Origin: Soonwooa sp032062245
GTDB taxonomy: Bacteria; Bacteroidota; Bacteroidia; Flavobacteriales; Weeksellaceae
DNA: 64,000 nucleotides
Assembly (NCBI RefSeq): GCF_032062245.1
Contig: NZ_DAMBQF010000005.1
Location: 57,006 to 121,005, forward strand
Direction: 5' to 3'
A program made the position numbers and the translations under genes. Below are positions 49,848-58,035 of the stretch, piece by piece. The notes below the pieces were generated by a model. It saw only the letters and a program-made list of their open reading frames with translations. It made no database searches and had not been told where the DNA came from. Positions within the stretch are counted from its first letter, which is position 1; each line of letters starts with the position of its first letter.

Positions 49848-51884
49848 TTAATTCTTATTTTCAATTTTTAAAAGGAAAGCATATTCCAAAGCGATTTCTT
49901 TTAAGCTTTCGAATCTGCCACTTGCGCCACCATGACCAGATGTCATATCGGTTTTAAAGATTAATATATTATCATCGGTTTTTAAATCTCTAAGTTTTGC
50001 TGTCCATTTTGCGGGTTCCCAATATTGAACTTGGGAATCGTGGAAGCCTGTCGTTATCAGTATATTTGGATAATCTTGCGCTACAATATTATCATACGGC
50101 GAATATGATTTCATGTACTGATAATATTCTTCCTCATTTGGATTTCCCCATTCGTCGTATTCTCCTGTCGTTAAAGGAATACTATCGTCCAACATTGTAG
50201 TAACAACGTCCACAAACGGAACTTGCGCTACAACACCTGTGAAAAGTTTGGGTTCCATATTAATAACGGCGCCCATCAAAAGTCCCCCAGCACTTCCGCC
50301 CATTGCATAAAGATGTTTTGGAGAAGTGTAATTGATTTCTGTTAAATATTTTCCAGCATCGATAAAGTCGGTAAAGGTATTTTTCTTTTGAAGCATTTTT
50401 CCGTCTTCGTACCATTCGCGACCAAGATATTCTCCTCCTCTGATGTGAGCGATTGCATAAATAAAACCTCGATCCAAAAGTGATAATCTAACATTCGAAA
50501 AAGTCGCATCAATCGTCACACCATAACTTCCATAACCATAAAGTAATAAAGGAGTGTCCGATTTCTTCGCAGTGTTTTTATGATAAACTAAAGAAATAGG
50601 AATTTTTTTACCATCGCGAGCTGTTGCCCAAATTCTTTCAGAGATATAATTGTCAGCGTCAAATTTTCCTCCTAAAACTTCTTGTTGTTTTAACAATGTT
50701 GAAGTTTGGGTTTCCATATCATATTCAAAAGTCGAATTTGGTTTGGTTAAAGACGTGTATCCGTAACGCAAAATTTTGGTATCAAATTCTAAATTGATGC
50801 CGATGTAGGCGGTATAAGTTGGATCTGAAAATTCTAAATAATGCGCATTTCCAGAGTCGTTGTTGATGATTTTAATTTGTAAAAGACCTTCAGTTCTTTC
50901 TTCAATGACAAAATAATTTTTAAAAATTTCAAAACCTTCCAACAACACCTCTTCACGATGCGGAATATGGTCTGTCCAGTTTTCTTTGCTTGGTTGCGAA
51001 ACAGGTGTTGTTACGATTTTAAAATTAGTGGCATCATCAGTATTTGTAATAATATAGAACAAATCACCATAATGCTCGACAGAATATTCGAGGTCCTCAG
51101 TTCTCGGTTGGATAATTGTCCATTCGGCATTAACGTTATCTGCTGGGATAAAGCGTTGTTCGTCCTCGTTGGTGCTAGATGTTGCAATGAAAATATATTC
51201 CAAAGATTTAGTTTTGAACAAGCCAACATCAAAAGTGTCATCTTCTTCATGATAAACCAAAACATTTTCTGACTCTCCTAATCTATGACGATAGACTTTA
51301 TCAGCGCGCAGACTTTCATCTTTAGTAATATAGAATACATGCTCGTTGTCATTCGCCCAAACAATTTTTCCTGTATTATTTTCAATTTTATCAGTGTAAA
51401 GTTCTTTAGTTTCTAAATTTTTAAAATTGATTTGGTAAATTCTTCTTCCAATTTTATCGTAAGAAAATGCTAGGGTTTTGTTGTCAGGACTAACAGTCAA
51501 ACTTCCAATTTCAAAATATTCTAAACCATCAGCTAATTGGTTAGCATCAAGTAAAATTTCTTCTTCTGCTTCTAGGGTTTCTTTTTTTCTTGTGAAAATA
51601 GGATAGTCTTTTCCGTCTTCATAACGCACGATATACCAATAGCCGTTAAAAAAATAGGGCAGTGATGCATCATCTTTTTTGTAGCGCGCTTTCATTTCTT
51701 CAAACAGTTCGGATTGCAAAGTTTCAGTATCCTGCATTACAAAATCCGCGAATTTGTTTTCATCTTCCAAATACTGCAAAACGTCAGGGCTTTCACGTTG
51801 GTTCATCCAGTAATATTGGTCGTTTCGCACGTCTTTGTGCTTTTCGATAATATGGTCGATTTTCTTTGCTTGAGGCGCTTTCAT
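49848..51884 (-). CDS. S9 family peptidase, oligopeptidase B type
   Basis: A 678-residue cytosolic serine peptidase cleaving short peptides after basic residues. An N-terminal beta-propeller (about residues 60-390) is followed by an alpha/beta-hydrolase domain. The nucleophile Ser is in MGGSAGGLLMG, the Asp in TGFHDSQVQYWEP, and the His in TSGHGGASGR. The RGGEYLGREWYEDGK segment and the SGHGG ending favour oligopeptidase B over prolyl oligopeptidase. No signal peptide is present. A small conserved protein gene follows after 1 base, and hemD lies upstream behind a terminator. Confidence 0.93.
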   Translation of the reverse strand: MKAPQAKKIDHIIEKHKDVRNDQYYWMNQRESPDVLQYLEDENKFADFVMQDTETLQSELFEEMKARYKKDDASLPYFFNGYWYIVRYEDGKDYPIFTRKKETLEAEEEILLDANQLADGLEYFEIGSLTVSPDNKTLAFSYDKIGRRIYQINFKNLETKELYTDKIENNTGKIVWANDNEHVFYITKDESLRADKVYRHRLGESENVLVYHEEDDTFDVGLFKTKSLEYIFIATSSTNEDEQRFIPADNVNAEWTIIQPRTEDLEYSVEHYGDLFYIITNTDDATNFKIVTTPVSQPSKENWTDHIPHREEVLLEGFEIFKNYFVIEERTEGLLQIKIINNDSGNAHYLEFSDPTYTAYIGINLEFDTKILRYGYTSLTKPNSTFEYDMETQTSTLLKQQEVLGGKFDADNYISERIWATARDGKKIPISLVYHKNTAKKSDTPLLLYGYGSYGVTIDATFSNVRLSLLDRGFIYAIAHIRGGEYLGREWYEDGKMLQKKNTFTDFIDAGKYLTEINYTSPKHLYAMGGSAGGLLMGAVINMEPKLFTGVVAQVPFVDVVTTMLDDSIPLTTGEYDEWGNPNEEEYYQYMKSYSPYDNIVAQDYPNILITTGFHDSQVQYWEPAKWTAKLRDLKTDDNILIFKTDMTSGHGGASGRFESLKEIALEYAFLLKIENKN

Positions 51885-51910
51885 ATAGAAAAACTAAAGT
51901 TCTAAATTAA

Positions 51911-51944
51911 TAAAAAAACCACCTTCCATGTAGGACAAGTGGTT
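51911..51944 (-). terminator. Intrinsic terminator of hemD
   Basis: On the minus strand AACCAC/GTGGTT arms, with further internal pairing around the apex, run into TTTTTTTATT before the oligopeptidase gene. Confidence 0.8.
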
Positions 51945-51968
51945 GTAAATTTATAGATGCGTTTGATT

Positions 51969-52709
51969 TTATTTGTTCAAACTTCTAACGTATTTTTCAA
52001 TTGCCATTGTCATCGATGGCGATTCTTTTGTTGGAGCCATAACGTCAACTCTTAAGCCGTGTTCTTCTGCAGCAGCTTGAGTCGTTGGTCCAAATACAGC
52101 GATTTTTTTATCACCTTGCTCGTAGTTAGGGAAGTTTTGTTTCAAAGATTTGATCCCTTGTGGACTAAAGAACACCAACATATCATATTCGTTAATGTCA
52201 ATATCTGTCAGGTCGCTACAAACGGTACGGTACATAATCGCACGTGTCCAATCTACACCAGCATTATCTAGCGTTCTTGGAATGTCATCGTTAAGAACGT
52301 CCGATGAAGGTAATAGATATTTCTCGGTATTGTGCTTTTTAAGAAGCGGTGTAAGATCCGAAAAGGTTTTTTCACCAAAACTAATTTTACGCTTTCTGTA
52401 CACAATATGTTTTTGCATAAAGTTGGCAATCGCTTCGGACTGACAAATGTAACGCATTGTGTCTGGCACCGTAAAACGCATTTCTTGAGCTAAACGGAAG
52501 TAATTGTCAATAGCATTTTTACTCGTAAAAATTACACCTGCGTATTGAGAAAGGTCAATTTTTTGGGTTCTAAGATCTTTGGCATCCACACCTTCGATAT
52601 GGATAAAAGGACGAAAATCAATTTTTATTTTCTCTTTTTTCGCAAGTTCCAAATATGGAGAAGACTCTTTGGGAGCTGGTTGCGAAACCAATATAGACTT
52701 AATTTTCAT
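51969..52709 (-). CDS. hemD: Uroporphyrinogen-III synthase
   Basis: Closes and isomerises hydroxymethylbilane to uroporphyrinogen III in haem synthesis. HemD is poorly conserved. The 246-residue protein shows its two-lobed pattern, with VSQPAP at the start, AGVIFTSKNAIDNYF, YLLPSSDVLNDDIPRTL, DMLVFFSPQGIKSL, and the substrate-contact IAVFGPTTQAAAEEHG. It follows DUF4271 after 24 bases, an arrangement I recall as common in Flavobacteriia. No other haem gene is in the window. Confidence 0.88.
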   Translation of the reverse strand: MKIKSILVSQPAPKESSPYLELAKKEKIKIDFRPFIHIEGVDAKDLRTQKIDLSQYAGVIFTSKNAIDNYFRLAQEMRFTVPDTMRYICQSEAIANFMQKHIVYRKRKISFGEKTFSDLTPLLKKHNTEKYLLPSSDVLNDDIPRTLDNAGVDWTRAIMYRTVCSDLTDIDINEYDMLVFFSPQGIKSLKQNFPNYEQGDKKIAVFGPTTQAAAEEHGLRVDVMAPTKESPSMTMAIEKYVRSLNK

Positions 52710-52733
52710 GTGTTTTTGAATGTCTTTTATTAA

Positions 52734-53375
52734 TTAGCTAAAAAGAAATTTCCAAAGCACAAACAAGGGTGCTATTTGGAGGGTGCAAATATACAAAATT
52801 TTATAATACCATTCGTTTGGCATTGTTTGAGGTTTGTTAAACCAATAAAGAAATAGTTTTAAAATAAATAAGAATAATACCGAAATCATCGTAATGTAAA
52901 GGTATTTTAACTCATCTATTGGGAAGTAGAAAAAAGTAAAAGATGCAATAATTAACAAAATGCTACTCAAAAAATAGTACTTGTTTGCCAGTAGATAAAG
53001 GTTAATTAGCAGCTTGTTGTAGCCCAAACTTGTGAAGAAAAAGTAGGTCATTATTGTTTTAATTAAAAAAAATAAAACAATACTAATGAAGACAAAACCA
53101 AATTTGTTGAGAGTAAATCCACCGATTTGTAAATCTGTAATAAATTTTGGAACAACAGGTACAAATTGCGAAAAAGCGACTGTTGACATCACAAAAAATA
53201 CAATGGACGTCAATATCCACGACAATACAACGTTGCTGCTCTCGTCTTTTTTTAGTAGTAAAAATTCTTTGATGGAAGCATCGCGATGAAGAAAAATAAA
53301 ACTAAAAATGAAGATGAAAATACAACCCAAGATGCAAAAAATTACCCAATCATGTTGTTCGTAAAGTCTTACCAC
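52734..53375 (-). CDS. DUF4271 domain-containing membrane protein (GTG start)
   Basis: A 213-residue integral membrane protein with about six hydrophobic helices, starting FCILGCIFIFIFSFIFL and ending PLFVLWKFLFS. It includes LIKTIMTYFFFTSLGYNKLL and FYFPIDELKYLY, which fit DUF4271. The only usable start is GTG 53375. The promoter box at 53389-53396 lies just upstream and no in-frame ATG precedes the first helix. Function is unknown. It is transcribed ahead of hemD. Confidence 0.82.
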   Translation of the reverse strand: MVRLYEQHDWVIFCILGCIFIFIFSFIFLHRDASIKEFLLLKKDESSNVVLSWILTSIVFFVMSTVAFSQFVPVVPKFITDLQIGGFTLNKFGFVFISIVLFFLIKTIMTYFFFTSLGYNKLLINLYLLANKYYFLSSILLIIASFTFFYFPIDELKYLYITMISVLFLFILKLFLYWFNKPQTMPNEWYYKILYICTLQIAPLFVLWKFLFS

Positions 53376-53388
53376 TTCAAAATTTTTG

Positions 53389-53396
53389 CAAAAATA
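53389..53396 (-). promoter_or_regulatory. Promoter -7 box for DUF4271-hemD
   Basis: TATTTTTG on the minus strand fits TAnnTTTG, 13 bases before the GTG start. It predicts a very short leader. Confidence 0.55.
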
Positions 53397-53467
53397 CGGA
53401 AATAATTAAAGCCAAATATCGATTGTCAAATTTTGATTGGTGAGATTATTGTATGCTTCGAAAATAC

Positions 53468-53475
53468 TATCTTTG
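53468..53475 (+). promoter_or_regulatory. Promoter -7 box for the glycosyltransferase-tgt operon
   Basis: TATCTTTG fits TAnnTTTG, 17 bases before ATG 53493. TTG at 53449-53451 is a possible -33 element with a 16-base spacer. Confidence 0.55.
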
Positions 53476-53492
53476 CACATTGATTTTTTTTA

Positions 53493-54209
53493 ATGAAGAA
53501 ACTGGTCATTATACCAACTTATAACGAGAAGGAAAATATAGCACGAATTATCGCTGCTGTTATGGCATTGGACGGAGATTTTGAGGTTTTGGTAGTCGAC
53601 GATTCTTCACCAGATGGCACAGCTGACATTGTTAAATCTTTACAAGGACAATATCCCGAAAAGCTTCATCTTACCATCAGAAAAATTAAAGATGGACTTG
53701 GGAAAGCTTATATTCATGGATTTCGTTGGGCATTAGATAATAGCTACGATTATATCTTTGAAATGGATGCCGATTTTTCGCATAATCCAAATGATCTTCC
53801 TAAATTATATGAAGCTTGTTTGGATGCCGATATGACAATTGGTTCGCGTTATAGCAAAGGCGTTAATGTTGTTAACTGGCCGATGTCTAGAGTATTGTTG
53901 TCGTATTTTGCGTCGAAGTATGTGCGTTTTATTTTAGGAATTCCTGTGCACGATACAACGGCGGGTTTTGTATGTTTTTCAAGAAAAGTTTTGGAAGGTA
54001 TTGGGCTTGATAATGTTAAACTTAAAGGTTATGGATTTCAAGTTGAAATGAAATTCCGTGCTTTTAAAAAAGGATACAAAATAAAGGAAGTTCCAATTAT
54101 TTTTACGGACAGAACAGAAGGCGAAAGTAAAATGAATGGCGGCATCATCAAAGAAGCGGTGTTTGGTGTTTTGGATTTAAAACTAAAAAGTATTTTCGGT
54201 AAGTTATAG
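53493..54209 (+). CDS. Polyprenol-phosphate mannosyltransferase-like glycosyltransferase (GT2)
   Basis: A 238-residue family-2 glycosyltransferase resembling dolichol/polyprenol monophosphomannose synthases. Nucleotide-sugar motifs are IIPTYNEKENI at the N-terminus, VVDDSSPDGTADIV, and the metal-binding FEMDADFSHNP. The acceptor-site GSRYSKGVNVVNWP and the VPIIFTDRTEGESKM end are also present. No C-terminal transmembrane helix is seen. It probably makes a polyprenyl-linked sugar donor for envelope glycans. It heads a tight four-gene group with DUF4296, tgt and an LptF/G permease. Confidence 0.9.
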   Translation: MKKLVIIPTYNEKENIARIIAAVMALDGDFEVLVVDDSSPDGTADIVKSLQGQYPEKLHLTIRKIKDGLGKAYIHGFRWALDNSYDYIFEMDADFSHNPNDLPKLYEACLDADMTIGSRYSKGVNVVNWPMSRVLLSYFASKYVRFILGIPVHDTTAGFVCFSRKVLEGIGLDNVKLKGYGFQVEMKFRAFKKGYKIKEVPIIFTDRTEGESKMNGGIIKEAVFGVLDLKLKSIFGKL

Positions 54210-54213
54210 ACTT

Positions 54214-54576
54214 ATGAAAAAATGGTCTTTTTTAATATTATTTGTTTTGATGGCTTGTTCCAAATTAATGGATAAGCCCAAAAACTTAATTCCTCAAGAT
54301 CAAATGGCAGAGATTATGGCAGATTTTGCAATCAATGATCAAAGCTATATTTTCAACCAAAAAGATAATAGAGAAGGCGCAACTAAGTTTCTTCTCAAGA
54401 AATATAAAATAACGTCCAAAGATTTTAGTGAAAGTTACTCCTATTATGTAGCAACCAATCAATTGGACGCCATTGTAGAACAGTCGAAAGAGTATTTGTT
54501 TAAAAAAGAACCAAAACTCGAAGACTATATCAAAAAGAAAGAGCAAGCTAACTTGCCACCAGAAAAGACGAACTAG
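54214..54576 (+). CDS. DUF4296 family lipoprotein
   Basis: A 120-residue lipoprotein of unknown function. The signal ends in lipobox LMAC (Cys15). The DUF4296 domain follows, with LIPQDQMAEIMADFAI, then KYKITSKDFSESYSYYV and EQSKEYLFKKEPKLEDY. The C-terminus is a Lys/Glu-rich helical tail. It begins 4 bases after the glycosyltransferase and ends 10 bases before tgt, so it is in the same transcript. Confidence 0.85.
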   Translation: MKKWSFLILFVLMACSKLMDKPKNLIPQDQMAEIMADFAINDQSYIFNQKDNREGATKFLLKKYKITSKDFSESYSYYVATNQLDAIVEQSKEYLFKKEPKLEDYIKKKEQANLPPEKTN

Positions 54577-54586
54577 AAGAAATATA

Positions 54587-55720
54587 ATGTCGAAGTTTTT
54601 TGAAATTGAAAAAACATCCCAAAGCAAAGCTAGAGCTGGGTTTTTACATACAGATCATGGCGATATTCAGACGCCAATTTTCATGCCGGTTGGTACTGTT
54701 GCAAGTGTTAAAACTGTGCATCAACGCGAGTTGAAAGAAGATATCGATGCGCAAATTATTTTAGGGAATACTTACCACTTGATGTTGCGTCCAGGGATGG
54801 GTATTATGCAGCAAGCTGGAGGTCTTCATAAGTTTATGAATTGGGATCGTCCAATCTTAACAGATAGCGGTGGTTATCAGGTTTTTTCACTTTCTAAAAG
54901 TCGCAAAATGACGGAAGAAGGTGTTAAGTTTAAATCACATATCGACGGAAGTTATCATTTTATTTCTCCTGAAAAATCAATGGAAATTCAACGTCAGATT
55001 GGCGCTGATATTTTTATGGCTTTTGATGAGTGTACGCCTTATCCGTGCGAATATAATCAAGCAAAATTGTCCATGGAGTTAACACATCGTTGGTTAAAAA
55101 GATGTGTGGATTGGACTAAAGATAATGAAGAACTGTACGGACATAAGCAACGTTTGTTTCCGATTGTACAAGGTTCGACTTATTCGGATTTAAGAAAAAT
55201 TTCAGCAGAAGTTATTTCTGAAGCTGGTGCCGAAGGTAATGCTATTGGTGGACTTTCTGTTGGTGAACCTGAAGAGGAAATGTACAGAATTACCAATGAA
55301 GTAACCGATATTCTTCCAAAAGATAAACCGCGTTATTTGATGGGTGTTGGTACACCTTGGAATATCCTAGAAAGCATCGGACTAGGCGTTGACATGATGG
55401 ATTGTGTGATGCCGACAAGAAATGCGCGTAATGCAATGTTATTCACTTGGCAAGGTGTTATCAATATGAAAAATGAAAAGTGGAAAAACGACTTCTCAGC
55501 CTTGGATGAGTTTGGGACAAGTTTTGTAGATCGCGATTACAGCAAAGCCTATGTTCGCCACTTATTTGTTGCGAAAGAATATTTAGCAAAACAAATTGCA
55601 TCGATACATAATTTGGCTTTTTATCTAGATTTGGTGAAGGTTGCCAGAGAGCATATTGTTGCTGGCGATTTTTATGAGTGGAAAGATTCTATTATTCCTC
55701 AACTTAAACAAAGACTATAA
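54587..55720 (+). CDS. tgt: tRNA-guanine transglycosylase lacking the zinc-site cysteines
   Basis: Exchanges guanine-34 for preQ1 in the queuosine tRNAs. The 377-residue protein has the TGT barrel core with IFMPVGTVASVKTV, GNTYHLMLRPG and the catalytic Asp in LTDSGGYQVFSL. It also has AFDECTPYP, IVQGSTYSDLR, GLSVGEPEEEM and MDCVMPTRNARNAM. The canonical CxCxxC...H zinc site after that last motif is missing: the aligned stretch is DEFGTSFVDRDYSKAYVRHL, with no Cys. The later IASIHNL His is kept. From memory, other Bacteroidota TGTs share this loss. queE is at 34231-34863. Confidence 0.93.
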   Translation: MSKFFEIEKTSQSKARAGFLHTDHGDIQTPIFMPVGTVASVKTVHQRELKEDIDAQIILGNTYHLMLRPGMGIMQQAGGLHKFMNWDRPILTDSGGYQVFSLSKSRKMTEEGVKFKSHIDGSYHFISPEKSMEIQRQIGADIFMAFDECTPYPCEYNQAKLSMELTHRWLKRCVDWTKDNEELYGHKQRLFPIVQGSTYSDLRKISAEVISEAGAEGNAIGGLSVGEPEEEMYRITNEVTDILPKDKPRYLMGVGTPWNILESIGLGVDMMDCVMPTRNARNAMLFTWQGVINMKNEKWKNDFSALDEFGTSFVDRDYSKAYVRHLFVAKEYLAKQIASIHNLAFYLDLVKVAREHIVAGDFYEWKDSIIPQLKQRL

Positions 55721-55735
55721 TTCTTCGTAGGTTTT

Positions 55736-56830
55736 ATGAAAATTATCGACGCATATATTATTAAAAAATATCTTGGCACCCTCTTCTTTATGTTGGCGCT
55801 TTTGTCGATAATTGTGCTAATCATCGATGTTCAGAGCAAGACACCTCGTATCGAAAATAACGGTTTTTCGGTGACTTACTTTTTGGTGAATTTTTATCCG
55901 TTTTGGATCCTTAATTTGATTATCACTTTTATGTCGATTTTGGTTTTTATCTCGGTCATTTTCTTTACATCGAGGTTGGCTAATAATACCGAAATTGTTG
56001 CAATTATCAGTAGCGGCGCAAGTTTTCATCGTTTTGCAAAACCTTATTTAATTGCATCTTTGATTATTGCGGGATTTGCCTTAGCGACCAATCATTTTAT
56101 TTTGCCTTGGGCGAATATTAAAAAGAATAAATTAGAACCTTATACTTACAACCAAGTTAACAAAGACGAATTGTTGGGGAATACGACCATCGCGACCAAT
56201 CTTAACCCTTTCGAGTATATTTTTATTAATAATTATAATCGTGAACAGAAGAAAGGTTTCGGTTATCTTTATCAAAAATTTGACAAGGACAAAAAGTTAA
56301 CATATCAGATTATTGCGAATGATGTTACTTGGGATGCGAAATCAAAATCCTTTTTGCTAACAAGTTATATGGAGCGTTGGCCACAAAAAGATGACTCCCA
56401 AAAGTTAGCGAATGGTGATCAAAAAAAGCAAGATTTTGGATTGCCACCAGAAGAGCTTTTCCCTGACAAATTAGTTGGTCAGAATAAAATAACGCCTGAT
56501 CTTATCAAACTTATCGAACGTGAAAAAATAAAGGGAAACAGCAATGTTAATACCTTTTATAATGAATTGCACCAACGTACGTCGATGCCTGTTTCTATTA
56601 TAATTTTGACATTTTTGGCATTGTCTTTATCATCACAAAAAAAACGTGGTGGACTTGGGATTAACCTTGCCATTGGTATAGCATTAGCTTTTGTGTTTGT
56701 GTTTTCTTTCCAAGCTTTAAGCGTGGTTTCCGAGAACAAAAGTATGTCACCACTTCTTGCAATGTGGCTTCCTAACTTAATATTCGGACCAATTGCATTT
56801 TATCTTTATTGGAAGAGAGCTAATCAATAA
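55736..56830 (+). CDS. LptF/LptG family permease
   Basis: A 364-residue inner-membrane permease of the lipopolysaccharide export ABC transporter. Three N-terminal helices (LGTLFFMLALLSIIVLIIDV; FWILNLIITFMSILVFISVIFFT; YLIASLIIAGFALATNHFIL) precede a periplasmic beta-jellyroll of about 150 residues. Three C-terminal helices follow, beginning with the conserved ELHQRTSMPVSIIILTFLAL. In Bacteroidota one LptF/G-type gene often stands apart from lptB, as here. It is the last gene of the operon starting at 53493. Its 3' end overlaps the convergent birA gene by 7 bases, with no terminator visible. Confidence 0.9.
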   Translation: MKIIDAYIIKKYLGTLFFMLALLSIIVLIIDVQSKTPRIENNGFSVTYFLVNFYPFWILNLIITFMSILVFISVIFFTSRLANNTEIVAIISSGASFHRFAKPYLIASLIIAGFALATNHFILPWANIKKNKLEPYTYNQVNKDELLGNTTIATNLNPFEYIFINNYNREQKKGFGYLYQKFDKDKKLTYQIIANDVTWDAKSKSFLLTSYMERWPQKDDSQKLANGDQKKQDFGLPPEELFPDKLVGQNKITPDLIKLIEREKIKGNSNVNTFYNELHQRTSMPVSIIILTFLALSLSSQKKRGGLGINLAIGIALAFVFVFSFQALSVVSENKSMSPLLAMWLPNLIFGPIAFYLYWKRANQ

Positions 56831-57537
56831 AGTAACTCGACTTGTTTATGAAAAACACGTTGTAGACCATCTTTTTCAAAATCAATCCAAAGGTAACCGT
56901 CAGCATCGGCTTGTTTTATTATGCCATTTTGTCTTATGTCATCTTTTACAAACACCGAAATTTCATTTTTTCTAAATAAATGACTGTTGAAATTATTTAG
57001 AATTTCCACGTCATAAATTGTTTTTGAAATTTCATTTTTAAAATAATAATGAAAAGCTTCAGCAAAGTTTTTTATGTCGAAAGCTTGACCAGTAGTTGTT
57101 AAAATGGAACCTGCCTTTGGAAGATTGTCGTAGTTTTCTTGTAAAATATTAATGCCAATCCCAATAATGAAATAACTTTCGTGTTCTACTTTTTTCTTTT
57201 CGATTAAGATGCCACAGATTTTTTTTTGGTTTAAAATTAAATCATTTGGCCATTTGATATTGACAGCACTTTTGGTCATTTTGGCTATAAAATCACGTGT
57301 AATAAGCGCGGTACGATAATTGAAGCTGACATCGTCAAGATTTATGTTCTTCGTTTTTATAGCAAAGGTGTAGGCGAGGTTTTTGTCAATTTGGATATTC
57401 CATACATTTCCATATTGTCCGCGGCCTTTAGTTTGGTTAAAACTGTATAGCGCCAAGTGTTCTGGAGTGTTAATTAACAGGTCAAGAATTTCTTCGTTTG
57501 TAGAAGTTACTTCAGATTTGTAAATTAGATCGGTCAT
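56824..57537 (-). CDS. birA: Biotin-[acetyl-CoA-carboxylase] ligase
   Basis: Attaches biotin to the carrier domain of acetyl-CoA carboxylase in the cytosol. The 237-residue protein is the short catalytic form without the N-terminal DNA-binding domain of E. coli BirA, so it is not a repressor. Motifs are TSTNEEILDLL, QTKGRGQYGNVW (the GRGRxGRxW biotinyl-AMP loop), IKWPNDLILNQKKICGILIE, and GIGINI. It is convergent with the LptF/G gene, overlapping by 7 bases, and divergent from rsfS. A TAGCTTTG box at 57559-57566 is a possible promoter. Confidence 0.94.
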   Translation of the reverse strand: MTDLIYKSEVTSTNEEILDLLINTPEHLALYSFNQTKGRGQYGNVWNIQIDKNLAYTFAIKTKNINLDDVSFNYRTALITRDFIAKMTKSAVNIKWPNDLILNQKKICGILIEKKKVEHESYFIIGIGINILQENYDNLPKAGSILTTTGQAFDIKNFAEAFHYYFKNEISKTIYDVEILNNFNSHLFRKNEISVFVKDDIRQNGIIKQADADGYLWIDFEKDGLQRVFHKQVELLY

Positions 57538-57558
57538 TTAAGAAAACTTTAAGACATC

Positions 57559-57566
57559 CAAAGCTA
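57559..57566 (-). promoter_or_regulatory. Possible promoter -7 box for birA
   Basis: TAGCTTTG on the minus strand fits TAnnTTTG, 21 bases before the birA start. No -33 element was recognised. Confidence 0.4.
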
Positions 57567-57597
57567 AGAAGACAAAGCTTAAATAGATTAAAATCAA

Positions 57598-57605
57598 TAA
57601 ATTTG
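57598..57605 (+). promoter_or_regulatory. Promoter -7 box for rsfS-ftsH
   Basis: TAAATTTG fits TAnnTTTG, 18 bases before ATG 57624. Confidence 0.5.
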
Positions 57606-57623
57606 CAGATATATAATTTTTGA

Positions 57624-58001
57624 ATGAGTAAAAATACAGAAAAACAACTATTAGTAGAGAAAATAATAGAAGCAATACAAGATACAAAAGGTGAGGACGT
57701 TTTAGTTTTTGATCTTTCGAATATTGAAAATGCAGTTGCAGAGACATTTATCATCTGTAGTGGTAATTCTAATACACAAGTATCGTCTATAGCTGGTAAT
57801 ATCGAAAAGAAAGTGAGAAACGAGCTTAAAGATCGTCCATGGCATGTAGAAGGTAACGAAAATGCAATGTGGGTGTTGTTAGATTATGTATCGGTTGTTG
57901 TGCATGTTTTCCAAAAACAAGTTAGAGAATACTATGATATCGAGACGCTTTGGGGTGATGCAAAAGTAACACGCATCGAAGACGCAAAGCCCAACTTCTA
58001 A
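57624..58001 (+). CDS. rsfS: Ribosome silencing factor RsfS
   Basis: Binds ribosomal protein uL14 and blocks subunit joining when nutrients are scarce. The 125-residue protein has the RsfS/Iojap core: KGEDVLVFDLSNIENAVAETFIICSGNSNTQV, RPWHVEGNENAMWVLLDYVSVVVHVF, and YYDIETLWGDA. The length is standard. It lies 34 bases upstream of ftsH on the same strand, and the pair is probably co-transcribed from the box at 57598-57605. Confidence 0.94.
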   Translation: MSKNTEKQLLVEKIIEAIQDTKGEDVLVFDLSNIENAVAETFIICSGNSNTQVSSIAGNIEKKVRNELKDRPWHVEGNENAMWVLLDYVSVVVHVFQKQVREYYDIETLWGDAKVTRIEDAKPNF

Positions 58002-58035
58002 GATATTATTTCCAAATATTTCAAAGTAAAAAATA

